NCBI RefSeq assembly: GCF_002428305.1 | Contig: NZ_DIVJ01000010.1 | Span: 124,001-188,000 of the forward strand | DNA length: 64,000 nucleotides | Direction of reading: 5' to 3' | DNA from: Flavobacterium sp. UBA6135 | Lineage (GTDB): Bacteria; Bacteroidota; Bacteroidia; Flavobacteriales; Flavobacteriaceae | Shown here: in pieces, positions 49,318 to 57,156 of the stretch | How the letters are laid out: every line of letters begins with the position of its first letter | Numbering within the stretch: position 1 is the stretch's first letter | The notes under the pieces: model-generated | The model's database searches: none | What the model saw: only the letters and a program-made list of their open reading frames with translations | What the model was told of the DNA's origin: nothing | Made by a program: the position numbers and the translations under genes

Positions 49318-50748
49318 TTACTCTATTTCAGAAACACGTAAGGTGTTTACCATTCCTTTTTCTGCAATTGGCATTGCAGCTAAATTTATAACCATATCGC
49401 CTTTAAAAACAAAACCTTTTTCTTTGGCAATGCTGTTTACATCTTCAACCGTATCATCAGTGCTGGCAAATTTGTCATAGTAAAAAGAACGAACACCCCA
49501 TAACAAGTTAAGCTGTGTTAAAATACGTTTGTTTGAAGTAAATACTAATATATGAGCACTCGGACGCCAAGCTGAAATTTGAAAAGCAGTATAACCACTA
49601 TTAGTTAGTGTTGAAATGGCTTTTGATTTGATTTCATTTGCCATAATCGCAGCATGATAACAAATAGATTTGGTTATAAATCGTTTTGTTCTAACATGAG
49701 GTGGGTTTTGTGGCACTTGAATCAGCGGACTGTCTTCTACGGAAGTAATAATTTTAGTCATGGTTTCAATAACTTCAACCGGATAACTACCCACAGAAGT
49801 TTCACCTGACAACATCACAGCATCAGCACCATCCATGACCGAGTTGGCCACGTCGTTTACTTCTGCTCTTGTTGGAGTTAAACTTGTAATCATTGTTTCC
49901 ATCATTTGTGTGGCAACAATTACCGGAATTCGAGCAGTTTTAGCTCTGTGAATTAATTTCTTTTGAATTAAAGGCACTTCTTCAGCGGGAACTTCCACTC
50001 CTAAATCACCTCGAGCCACCATTAATCCATCACAAAAAGCAACAATTTTATCAATATTTTCTACACCTTCCGGTTTTTCAATTTTTGCAATAATCGGAAT
50101 TTTATGATCGGAATGTTTAGCAATTAAATCTTGTAACTCTTCTAAATCTTTTGAAGTTCTTACAAATGAAAGTGCAATCCAATCTACATTGTTTTCTATA
50201 GCAAATAAGGCATCTTTTATGTCTTTTTTAGTCAAAGCCGGAAGCGATACTTTTGTGTTTGGCAGGTTAACTCCTTTTTTTGATTTTAACGGACCACCTT
50301 GAATAACTCTACAAACTACTTCTGTGGTTCCGTTTGTTTCAATAGCTTCAAACATTAATTTACCGTCATCTAAAAGAATTTTTTCACCAGGATTTACATC
50401 TTTTGGAAATTCTTTATAATTCATATAAACGCGTTCGGCTGTTCCGGGGATGTCTTCTGCAGTTTGAAAAGTGATAATGTCACCTTTGTTTACCACAACA
50501 TCTTCTTTCATAACCCCAACACGAAGTTTTGGACCTTGTAAATCGGCTAAAATGGCTGTGGTATAACCATATTCGTCATTTAATTCACGAATAATTTTTA
50601 TTCTTTCGCTGACGTCAGTATAATCTGCATGAGAAAAATTAATTCTAAAAACATTAACTCCGGCATCAATCATTTTTTTAATGATTTCTTTACTACTACA
50701 TGCAGGACCTAAGGTGGCTACAATTTTTGTTTTTTTATTTGTTGGCAT
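49318..50748 (-). CDS. pyk: Pyruvate kinase
   Basis: A 476-residue glycolytic enzyme forming pyruvate and ATP from phosphoenolpyruvate. Visible features: VATLGPACSSKEII, the substrate loop FRINFSHADYTD, the catalytic Lys in IIAKIEKPEGVENID, the metal and substrate stretch MVARGDLGVEVPAEEVP and DAVMLSGETSVGSYPVE. The C-terminal allosteric domain (about 350-476) is complete. It starts six bases after the IPExxxVDY gene, the arrangement usual in flavobacteria. Confidence 0.97.
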   Translation of the reverse strand: MPTNKKTKIVATLGPACSSKEIIKKMIDAGVNVFRINFSHADYTDVSERIKIIRELNDEYGYTTAILADLQGPKLRVGVMKEDVVVNKGDIITFQTAEDIPGTAERVYMNYKEFPKDVNPGEKILLDDGKLMFEAIETNGTTEVVCRVIQGGPLKSKKGVNLPNTKVSLPALTKKDIKDALFAIENNVDWIALSFVRTSKDLEELQDLIAKHSDHKIPIIAKIEKPEGVENIDKIVAFCDGLMVARGDLGVEVPAEEVPLIQKKLIHRAKTARIPVIVATQMMETMITSLTPTRAEVNDVANSVMDGADAVMLSGETSVGSYPVEVIETMTKIITSVEDSPLIQVPQNPPHVRTKRFITKSICYHAAIMANEIKSKAISTLTNSGYTAFQISAWRPSAHILVFTSNKRILTQLNLLWGVRSFYYDKFASTDDTVEDVNSIAKEKGFVFKGDMVINLAAMPIAEKGMVNTLRVSEIE

Positions 50749-50754
50749 TTCTTT

Positions 50755-51240
50755 TTAGAAAATTAGATTATTTTTTGATTTAATTTTTGATTTATCTACT
50801 TGATAAAGTGTTGTTAAAGATGGAATGTTTTTTATTTTTCCCATTAATCCGGCAATATTTACTTGTGATTTTTCAGCATCAATTTTGAAAAAAAAATCTA
50901 CTTTTTTGTATTCAGGAACTAAATATAAAGTAGTGGTGAATTCTTCTGAGTTTTCAAAAAGAGTTTGTCCTTTGTTTTTTTGTGAAACCGCAATTTCTTT
51001 TTTATTTTCAATTAAATTCCAAGCAATTTGATTGTCAGGATCTTCAAACACAAATCGGGTAAATCCGGTTTTGATGGTTTGAAATGAAGTTTGTATTTCT
51101 TTTTTGCTTCGACTCAACAAGATCGGCAGATTCTGGTTTATAAAATAGGCCAACCGATAATCTTCTAATGTGGTATGAATAGCGATTAGTTGAAAATCAG
51201 CTTCTTCAAAATCGTCGATTACTAATTTGTGGACTGCCAT
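50755..51240 (-). CDS. IPExxxVDY family protein
   Basis: A 161-residue cytosolic protein carrying VPEYKKVDFFFKID near residue 108, the variant of the IPExxxVDY motif that names the family in Bacteroidota, and a typical start HKLVIDDFEEADFQLIAIHT. Function is unknown. Conserved placement between rnc and pyk suggests a link to central metabolism or RNA processing, but nothing in the sequence shows which. It is six bases upstream of pyk and separated from rnc by 99 bp. Confidence 0.88.
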   Translation of the reverse strand: MAVHKLVIDDFEEADFQLIAIHTTLEDYRLAYFINQNLPILLSRSKKEIQTSFQTIKTGFTRFVFEDPDNQIAWNLIENKKEIAVSQKNKGQTLFENSEEFTTTLYLVPEYKKVDFFFKIDAEKSQVNIAGLMGKIKNIPSLTTLYQVDKSKIKSKNNLIF

Positions 51241-51339
51241 TTAAAACCAAATTAAGCTGTAAATATACTATTTAAATGGCTAAAAAGTATGGTAGGCATG
51301 TAACTTAACTAAAATTTATTAACGAAAACGATATAGTTT

Positions 51340-52083
51340 TTAGTGCTTTATAATCATTTTTTCCTGAAGTGCATAATAGGCTCTTTTGGCAGCAATTTCC
51401 TCAGCCTTTTTTTTGGATGTAGCTCTTGATTTTGCAATGATTTTAGAATCAATCATCAATTTAACACCAAAAAAGCGTTGACCATCAATACCATTGTCAT
51501 CATAAATATCAAAATGAAAACTCTTTTTTTCTTTTTGACACCATTCAATAATCATACTTTTATAGCTGATGACTTTTCCTTCCAGTTTGGCAATATCCAC
51601 ATATGGAATGATTACCCGTTTGTTGATGAATTTTTCACAATAGGTATAACCTTTGTCTAAGAAAATAGCTCCAATTAAAGCTTCAAAAATATTGCCGTGA
51701 ATGTTGTCTCCAAAATGTTTAGTGGGAACATTGCTACTTACAAACCGGATAAGGTTTAAATCCCGGCCTAATTCGTTGAGGTGTTCTCTGCTTACTACCT
51801 TTGAACGCATTTTAGTCAAATAACCTTCATCTCCATGAGGTACTTCATTAAAAAGATGTCCGGCAATAACGGCACTTAACATTGCGTCTCCAAGAAATTC
51901 CAGACGTTCATAACTGATGGGATTTCCTTTTGCATCCAATTTATTAAAGGAACGATGTGTGAATGCTTTTTTATAAATTTCTATGGATTTCGGTTTAAAA
52001 CCTAGTATTTTTTGAATTTCAGTAAAAAAAATCCCGTCCTCATTAGAACGGGAATTTGATAATATTTTTTTAAATAAACTCAT
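51340..52083 (-). CDS. rnc: Ribonuclease III
   Basis: A 247-residue double-strand-specific RNase. The signature YERLEFLGDAMLSAVIAGHL holds the catalytic acidic cluster, with the second acidic site in NIFEALIGAIFLDKG. A C-terminal double-stranded-RNA-binding domain (about 170-240) ends with SRATSKKKAEEIAAKRAYYAL. It follows fabF by 8 bp in the same operon. RNase III would be a natural processor of any structured transcripts in this region, although no such link is shown. Confidence 0.96.
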   Translation of the reverse strand: MSLFKKILSNSRSNEDGIFFTEIQKILGFKPKSIEIYKKAFTHRSFNKLDAKGNPISYERLEFLGDAMLSAVIAGHLFNEVPHGDEGYLTKMRSKVVSREHLNELGRDLNLIRFVSSNVPTKHFGDNIHGNIFEALIGAIFLDKGYTYCEKFINKRVIIPYVDIAKLEGKVISYKSMIIEWCQKEKKSFHFDIYDDNGIDGQRFFGVKLMIDSKIIAKSRATSKKKAEEIAAKRAYYALQEKMIIKH

Positions 52084-52091
52084 CTTACGAA

Positions 52092-53345
52092 CTAAGCGTC
52101 TATTTTTTTAAACAATACACAAGCATTGTGACCTCCAAAGCCAAAAGTATTACTCATTGCCACTTTGATATCTCTTTTTTGAGCTTTGTTTAAAGTCAAA
52201 TTAAGATCAGGATTGATGTTTTCATCAACTACTGTATGATTAATTGTTGGAGGAATAATTCCGTGTTTGATGGCTAAAATGGAAGCAATTGCCTCAATTC
52301 CTCCGGCAGCACCCAAAAGGTGACCCGTCATGGACTTGGTGGAATTGATGTTTATGGTTTTTGCATGGTCACCAAAAACTGCACTAATAGCTTTTAATTC
52401 AGCAACATCGCCCAATGGCGTTGAAGTTCCGTGTGTGTTGATATGATCTACTTCTTCAGGATTCATACGTGCATCACGCAGACAGTTTTTCATTACGGCA
52501 ATTACACCCAGTCCTTCAGGGTGAGGTGCCGTTAAGTGATAGGCGTCTGAAGACATTCCTCCGCCACCGATTTCACAATATATTTTTGCTCCACGGGCTT
52601 TGGCGTGTTCGTATTCTTCTAAAACCAATGCTCCTGCTCCTTCACCTAAAACAAATCCATCACGGGTGGCATCAAAAGGTCTTGAAGCTGTTTCCGGACT
52701 TTCATTTCGGGTTGATAAAGCATGCATCGAATTAAATCCGCCCATTCCTGCAATAGTTACAGCGGCTTCAGAACCTCCAGAAATGATAACATCGCAAAGT
52801 CCTAAACGAATGTAATTGAACGCATCAATCAAGGCATTAGCAGATGAAGCACAAGCAGAAACGGTGGTATAATTTGGACCCATAAATCCATTTTTCATGG
52901 AAATATGTGCCGGTGCAATGTCTGCAATCATTTTAGGGATAAAGAAAGGGTTGAATTTTGGTGTTCCGTCACCTTTGGCATAATATAAAACTTCTTCTTG
53001 AAAAGTTTCTAATCCGCCAATTCCGGCACCCCAAATTACACCTACGCGGTGTTTGTCAACATTTTCTGGCGTAATTCCGGCATCTAAGATGGCTTCATCA
53101 CTGGCAACCAAAGCATATTGAGCAAATTTATCCATTCTTCGAGCTTCTTTGCGGTCAATAAAATCTTCCACATTGAAATTCTTTACTTCGCAAGCAAACT
53201 TGGTTTTGTGTTTTTCTGTATCGTAATAAGTAATTGGTGCCGCTCCACTAACTCCATTCACTAAACTATTCCAGTATTCTTGAATATTATTTCCAATGGG
53301 GGTTAAAGCACCTAAACCGGTAACAACTACTCGTTTTAATTCCAT
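52092..53345 (-). CDS. fabF: 3-oxoacyl-ACP synthase II
   Basis: A 417-residue condensing enzyme of fatty acid elongation. The nucleophile is in TTVSACASSANALIDAF, and the two active-site His are in NTHGTSTPLGD and STKSMTGHLLGAAGGIEA. It starts VVVTGLGALTPIGNN as usual for KAS II. It lies between acpP (175 bp upstream) and rnc (8 bp downstream). A TATATTCG on the minus strand near 53371 is a one-mismatch -7 element that could give fabF its own promoter. Confidence 0.97.
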   Translation of the reverse strand: MELKRVVVTGLGALTPIGNNIQEYWNSLVNGVSGAAPITYYDTEKHKTKFACEVKNFNVEDFIDRKEARRMDKFAQYALVASDEAILDAGITPENVDKHRVGVIWGAGIGGLETFQEEVLYYAKGDGTPKFNPFFIPKMIADIAPAHISMKNGFMGPNYTTVSACASSANALIDAFNYIRLGLCDVIISGGSEAAVTIAGMGGFNSMHALSTRNESPETASRPFDATRDGFVLGEGAGALVLEEYEHAKARGAKIYCEIGGGGMSSDAYHLTAPHPEGLGVIAVMKNCLRDARMNPEEVDHINTHGTSTPLGDVAELKAISAVFGDHAKTININSTKSMTGHLLGAAGGIEAIASILAIKHGIIPPTINHTVVDENINPDLNLTLNKAQKRDIKVAMSNTFGFGGHNACVLFKKIDA

Positions 53346-53383
53346 TTTTAACTGAATTTTATTGGTACGAATATAAACAAAAA

Positions 53384-53421
53384 AACCCTGATTTTTATTG
53401 AATAATTAAAAAACAGGGGTT
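53384..53421 (-). terminator. Second hairpin between acpP and fabF
   Basis: AACCCTG (53384-53390) and CAGGGGTT (53414-53421) pair on the minus strand with a 23-nt loop, followed by a T run (an A run on the plus strand). It may act as an attenuator or second terminator. Confidence 0.45.
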
Positions 53422-53477
53422 AAATTGTATATGTTTTAGATTGTATGACAATCAGGATATAATTTTAATTAAAATAA

Positions 53478-53513
53478 TAACACCCGCCAGACCTAAGTAA
53501 AGCGGGATGTTTT
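53478..53513 (-). terminator. acpP terminator
   Basis: On the minus strand AACATCCCGC and GCGGGTGTT pair with one bulged T, right after the acpP stop codon, and end in a T-rich tail. It would separate acpP from fabF at least partly. Confidence 0.6.
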
Positions 53514-53520
53514 TTTGTTA

Positions 53521-53757
53521 TTATTTTTTAGCCTCTTCGATATACGAAATCGCTTGACCTACTGTAGCAATGTTTTCAGCTTGGTCATCCGGAATTTGAA
53601 TGTCAAATTCTTTTTCGAATTCCATAATTAGCTCAACAGTGTCTAATGAATCAGCTCCTAAATCGTTAGTGAAGCTTGCTTCTGTTACAACTTCGTTTTC
53701 GTCAACTCCTAATTTGTCCACGATAATCGCTTTTACTCTTGATGCAATGTCTGACAT
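53521..53757 (-). CDS. acpP: Acyl carrier protein
   Basis: A 78-residue acidic helical protein. Ser in GADSLDTVELIMEFE is the 4'-phosphopantetheine site. Sequence and length are standard for type II fatty acid synthesis, and fabF lies downstream. It is expected to be highly expressed, in line with its own promoter (53786-53814, minus) and a terminator after the stop. Confidence 0.98.
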   Translation of the reverse strand: MSDIASRVKAIIVDKLGVDENEVVTEASFTNDLGADSLDTVELIMEFEKEFDIQIPDDQAENIATVGQAISYIEEAKK

Positions 53758-53785
53758 AATCTTTAAATTTTAGTTTAATTGTTGG

Positions 53786-53814
53786 CAAAAATAAAAAACT
53801 TTATTTTAAAACAA
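53786..53814 (-). promoter_or_regulatory. acpP promoter
   Basis: On the minus strand TTG (53812-53814), 18 bp, TATTTTTG (53786-53793), 28 bp before the ATG. Confidence 0.6.
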
Positions 53815-53931
53815 CATTTTAGTTAATAAATGTGACTACGAATTTAAAAAATTTATTTCACAATAGAAGCTTAAACCCTATAAATTCTCGTTTCTTTTTT
53901 GTTTTTTTGCGTAATAAAAATTACAGGAAAC

Positions 53932-54501
53932 ATGAAGAACATCGTGATTTTTGCCTCAGGAACGGGTTCCAATGCTGAAAACATCATTCATTATTTCAAA
54001 AATAATACCTCAAAATCGGTAGTCGGTGTATTTTCAAACAATTCTAATGCAAAAGTAATAGAAAAAGCAAAAAAACTTGATGTTCAAACGCTTATATTCA
54101 ACAAAGACGAGCTTTACGGCGATTTTGTGCTTTCTAAATTAAAGGAATTGAATCCTGATTTAATTGTCTTAGCCGGGTTTTTATTGAAGTTCCCGGAGCC
54201 TATTATCGCAGCATTTCCCAATAAAATTATTAATATTCATCCGGCTTTGTTGCCAAAATATGGCGGAAAAGGAATGTATGGCAACCACGTGCATCAAGCC
54301 GTTTTGAACAACAAAGAGACCGAAACCGGAATCACTATTCATTATGTAAATGAACACTATGACGAAGGAGGAATAATCTTTCAAAAATCTGTTTCCATTC
54401 TGGATTGTTCTACTTTTGAAGAAGTTTCAAAGAAAGTTCATCAATTGGAACACGAGTATTTCCCACAAGTTATCGACCAACTTTTAACTCGTAACCCGTA
54501 A
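53932..54501 (+). CDS. purN: Phosphoribosylglycinamide formyltransferase
   Basis: A 189-residue enzyme of purine synthesis that uses 10-formyl-THF. Conserved parts: IVIFASGTGSNAENIIHYF at the start, VLAGFLLKFPEPII and NIHPALLPKYGGKGMYGNHVH with the catalytic Asn-His pair, and the catalytic Asp in HYDEGGIIFQK. The ATG giving MKNIVIFAS fits better than an upstream TTG. The last eight codons (QLLTRNP and stop) lie in a 7-bp repeat array, so the C-terminus may be repeat-derived. It is divergent from acpP. Confidence 0.95.
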   Translation: MKNIVIFASGTGSNAENIIHYFKNNTSKSVVGVFSNNSNAKVIEKAKKLDVQTLIFNKDELYGDFVLSKLKELNPDLIVLAGFLLKFPEPIIAAFPNKIINIHPALLPKYGGKGMYGNHVHQAVLNNKETETGITIHYVNEHYDEGGIIFQKSVSILDCSTFEEVSKKVHQLEHEYFPQVIDQLLTRNP

Positions 54502-54521
54502 CTTTTAAACCCGCAACCAAT
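54479..54521 (+). repeat. 7-bp period array at the purN 3' end
   Basis: AACTTTT, AACTCGT, AACCCGT, AACTTTT, AAACCCGC, AACCAAT: six units, five of them exactly 7 bp, spanning the purN stop codon and ending just before rnhA. Confidence 0.65.
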
Positions 54522-54524
54522 TAA

Positions 54525-55004
54525 ATGACTCACGAAATTCATATCTATACTGACGGAGCTGCCAAGGGAAATCCCGGACCCGGAGGATATGGTGTGGTGA
54601 TGGAATTGGTGGGGACTCCCTATAAAAAAGAATTTTACGAAGGATTTCGACATACTACTAACAACCGTATGGAATTATTGGCGGTGATTGTTGGTTTGGA
54701 AAAGATAAAGAAACCAAATACAACCGTTTTGGTTACTTCCGATTCTAAGTATGTGGTGGATGCTGTAGAGAAAAGATGGGTTTTTCAATGGGAGAAAAAA
54801 GGCTATGCCGGAAAGAAAAACCCTGATTTATGGATGCGGTTTCTAAAAATCTATCGCAAACATAAAGTAGATTTCAAATGGGTAAAAGGGCATAACAGTC
54901 ATCCGCAAAACGAGCGATGTGATGAGTTAGCGGTTTATGCCTCGGGATTGCCAAATTTGTCTGTGGATGTGTTTTATGAAAAGGAGGATGAGAAGTTGTT
55001 TTGA
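54525..55004 (+). CDS. rnhA: Ribonuclease HI
   Basis: A 159-residue RNase H that cuts RNA in RNA-DNA hybrids. The catalytic acids are in YTDGAAKGNPGPGGYG, TNNRMELLAVI, VTSDSKYVVDAV and NERCDELAVYA. The substrate-handling helix with Trp (KRWVFQWEKKGYAGKKNPDL) is complete. It starts 23 bp after purN. The MITE-like element begins about 30 bp after its stop. Confidence 0.96.
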   Translation: MTHEIHIYTDGAAKGNPGPGGYGVVMELVGTPYKKEFYEGFRHTTNNRMELLAVIVGLEKIKKPNTTVLVTSDSKYVVDAVEKRWVFQWEKKGYAGKKNPDLWMRFLKIYRKHKVDFKWVKGHNSHPQNERCDELAVYASGLPNLSVDVFYEKEDEKLF

Positions 55005-55034
55005 TTTGTTATTTTTTATACTTTTACTGATATA

Positions 55035-55228
55035 AACCCGTTGGGTGTAATTATTTAATTCAATAGTATTCTGGATATTTTTGCCACGAATTCACAAATT
55101 ATAAATTTAGTAAATGCAATAATTTGTTCATCTTTGATGAAAATTCGAATTTAATCGAATAATTATTATAAAAAATTAGTGAATTAGTGGCAAAATTATT
55201 TCCAAAATTTAATTACACCCAACGGGTT
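55035..55228. repeat. MITE-like palindromic element with 19-bp perfect terminal inverted repeats
   Basis: AACCCGTTGGGTGTAATTA (55035-55053) is repeated exactly inverted at 55210-55228. Inside, a second inverted pair based on TTTTTGCCACGAATTCAC and its complement (GTGAATTAGTGGCAAAA) is imperfect. The 194-bp unit has no coding capacity and is AT-rich. No certain target duplication is visible; TATA-like bases flank both ends. It occupies most of the 249-bp gap between rnhA and the toxin-antitoxin pair. Confidence 0.75.
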
Positions 55229-55253
55229 AATATAACTTTTTATACTTCTACTA

Positions 55254-55472
55254 ATGACAACAAAAGCATTAAAACAAGTAAGCGAAAAATTAAAGCTTTT
55301 GCCGGAGAGCATGATTGAGGATGTAGAAAATTATATTGATTTTTTATCCTATAAACATTCTCAAGAATCTTTTGATATACCGCAATGGCATAAAGAGGAG
55401 GTTTTTAAAAGAATAAAGCTCAACAAAAAACCGATAGATGCATTTGATATGATTGATAATCTAGAGGAATAA
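55254..55472 (+). CDS. Antitoxin-like protein (DUF2281/VapB type)
   Basis: A 72-residue acidic protein, KALKQVSEKLKLLPESMIED at the start, then VENYIDFLSYKHSQE and a charged tail ending DMIDNLEE. The N-terminus resembles DUF2281-type antitoxins, and the tail would neutralise a partner toxin. The reading frame of a RelE/ParE-like toxin starts three bases after its stop. The pair lies next to the MITE-like element. Confidence 0.7.
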   Translation: MTTKALKQVSEKLKLLPESMIEDVENYIDFLSYKHSQESFDIPQWHKEEVFKRIKLNKKPIDAFDMIDNLEE

Positions 55473-55475
55473 TTC

Positions 55476-55775
55476 ATAGCAAAATTTTCAATAATTGCTG
55501 ATCCAAATGTTAAAAATGATTTAAAAGAAGCTCGAGATTTTTTAAATTCAAGGAGAAATGGATTAGGCAAAAAATTCTTGTCAGAATATAGAATAACGCT
55601 AAAACATCTAGAAAAAAATCCCAATTTTCAAATAAGATATAGTGACATTCACTGTTTACCTTTAAAAACTTTTAAATACATGATTCATTTTAGAGTAGAT
55701 GAAGAAAAAAAAATCGTTCATGTGTATGCAGTTCTTTCTACCTATTTGAATCCTGAAAAAAATTGGATTAAGTAG
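55476..55775 (+). CDS. RelE/ParE-like toxin with an ATA start position
   Basis: In frame after the antitoxin stop, the sequence reads (I)AKFSIIADPNVKNDLKEARD and continues through FLSEYRITLKHLEKNP to NYLNPEKNWIK-like YLNPEKNW, the RelE/ParE fold of about 99 residues. The expected start codon, by family pattern (M)AKFSII, is ATA. The next usable start is a TTG at 55578, which would lose one third of the protein. Either ATA is used, or the toxin has been silenced at its start, or there is a base error. The gene overlaps no other and ends one base before the convergent membrane protein gene. Confidence 0.6.
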   Translation: MAKFSIIADPNVKNDLKEARDFLNSRRNGLGKKFLSEYRITLKHLEKNPNFQIRYSDIHCLPLKTFKYMIHFRVDEEKKIVHVYAVLSTYLNPEKNWIK

Positions 55776-55776
55776 T

Positions 55777-56154
55777 CTAATCCTCTTTTTTCAAACTATT
55801 CATCCTTTGCCACCCATAAAAGAGAAAAGCACCAATCATATATAAAATCCCATCTATTATATCTGCTGTGTAGCGTAGGTTTCTTTCAGGCAGATAGATT
55901 TCAAAAAACCATCCAAAGAGTAACGCCATGGCAGTACATTGAAAAAAAGTGAGTTGTAGTTTTGGGTTGGCTTTGATTTTTCTTACTGACCACAAACAAA
56001 CACTTAAGACCAAGGGCAAAGCTGTCAAGTCGTTGTAATAATTATTTATGATTCTTGGTACATGATACTCTGTTTGTTGCAGAAGATAAATAGCAGTAGA
56101 GCTCAAAAGTAAGAGCAGAAAAAGCCAAAAGGAATAGTGTTTTTTTCTTTGCAT
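55777..56154 (-). CDS. Small four-helix membrane protein
   Basis: A 125-residue inner-membrane protein from the ATG giving MQRKKHYSFWLFLLLLLSS. Four hydrophobic segments (about 8-23, 40-55, 68-85, 95-112) are visible, with the polar pieces NNYYNDLTALPLVLSVCLWSVR and YTADIIDGILYMIGAFLFYG. Relatives occur in flavobacteria, sometimes labelled magnesium citrate secondary transporter, but I see no transport motif. A longer frame begins at 56256 inside the upstream gene and is unlikely. Its ATG overlaps the upstream TGA (TGATG), which indicates coupling. Confidence 0.75.
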   Translation of the reverse strand: MQRKKHYSFWLFLLLLLSSTAIYLLQQTEYHVPRIINNYYNDLTALPLVLSVCLWSVRKIKANPKLQLTFFQCTAMALLFGWFFEIYLPERNLRYTADIIDGILYMIGAFLFYGWQRMNSLKKED

Positions 56155-56465
56155 CAGGCGGAAATCATTGCGGCTAACCAAGCCAAAAAACTTCCGATTG
56201 CCATAATGATGACCCAAACGGAATGTAAAACAGCAGCGAAAACGCGAACGAGCCAAAAGCGATGGTTTTGTAATTTGTATAAAAAAGAATTTTCAGTAGT
56301 AACCTGTTCTTCTTTTAGTTGGTCTTTTATTTTCTTCTTTCTTTTTTCAATGCTTAGCTTTCGAATCAGTGTTGGATTAATCAATTCGCCACAATTGGAA
56401 CAATGGTCCAAATTGCGATTGAATGTGCCGCAGGATTTGCATTTTATTAGCGAAAGATTGTTCAA
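56154..56465 (-). CDS. Zinc-ribbon plus transmembrane helix protein (DUF3667-like)
   Basis: A 103-residue protein with an N-terminal zinc ribbon (CKSCGTFNRNLDHCSNCGE, four Cys in CxxC pairs), a charged linker rich in Lys and Glu (about 35-58) and a C-terminal hydrophobic segment LVRVFAAVLHSVWVIIMAIG with a tail. This layout resembles DUF3667 proteins but is shorter. It is coupled to the four-helix membrane protein gene by a TGATG overlap. Function is unknown. Confidence 0.72.
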   Translation of the reverse strand: MNNLSLIKCKSCGTFNRNLDHCSNCGELINPTLIRKLSIEKRKKKIKDQLKEEQVTTENSFLYKLQNHRFWLVRVFAAVLHSVWVIIMAIGSFLAWLAAMISA

Positions 56466-57156
56466 TTTTATTTTTTACAAAAATACGAAAAATAAAAGGG
56501 ATGGATGAAACAGCCAATTTTGTGAGGTTGGGTGTTACTATGAAGTTTGTTGGAGTTCTTTTGGAGTTTTCATTTGAAAAATGACTTTTAACTTTACTTG
56601 TACTAATTAAATTAGCAGCTTTGATAAAGTGATGCGATAGCAGCGGGGGTTTATAGTCGAATGGGTTATAAACGCTTTTGTTATTTTATATAAAATCTGT
56701 TTTTTTCATTTAATCTAATTGGATTTCGAATTACTACTGACTGAATTTGACCACAATTGACGTGTTTTGACTTATTTTGATAGCCTTTGGAGGGATTTGA
56801 CGATTTTTTTGGAATTTAGTTGGGTTTTGTTCGATACATGTTCGGGATTTGTTCGAACGGGCTTCGGAAAAAGGGGGTGTTTTCCGAACAAATGTGCCAC
56901 TTGTATGGAACAAAAGCCGAAAAGAAGAGCTAAACCCCCTGCTCCCGAACGAATCCTTTCGTGTGGTTCTGTTTAATAAAGAAAATTTTTACTATTTTTG
57001 AGTTAAAGCAAAAGTAGGAGTAGAAACTATAAATTTTATAATCCTGAAGATTTTTCAGTATTTTAAGTTATAAAGCCACACGAAGGGATTCGTGCAGCAG
57101 CGGGGGACTTTTTTTGTATTCATATCATTAAAAACTATAATCAAAATTCAAGTAAT
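56466..57156. other. Gene-free, repeat-rich block
   Basis: About 690 bp without a convincing gene. It holds hairpins GTTTATA/TATAAAC (56649-56655, 56667-56673) and TTCGGAAAA/TTTTCCGAA (56863-56871, 56880-56888), and three copies of an AGCAGCGGGGG-like core (see next entry). The central part is richer in G and C than its surroundings. A 69-codon open frame at 56767-56976 crosses these hairpins and is not accepted. Confidence 0.6.
56638..57106. repeat. Repeat cluster around AGCAGCGGGGG and ACGAATCCnTTCGTGTGG
   Basis: AGCAGCGGGGG occurs at 56639-56649 and 57096-57106, and its inverse appears in shortened form (CCCCCTGCT) at 56935-56943. The stretch 56935-56966 and the inverse of 57075-57106 share ACGAATCC(T/C)TTCGTGTGG, itself hairpin-forming. 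The span 56935-57106 thus looks like a 172-bp element with imperfect terminal inverted repeats. Confidence 0.55.

Noticed and set aside
56767..56976. 69-codon open frame with several Cys
   Set aside because: It crosses perfect hairpins and a repeat arm, has no start context and no recognisable domain; the Cys spacing comes from repeat sequence.
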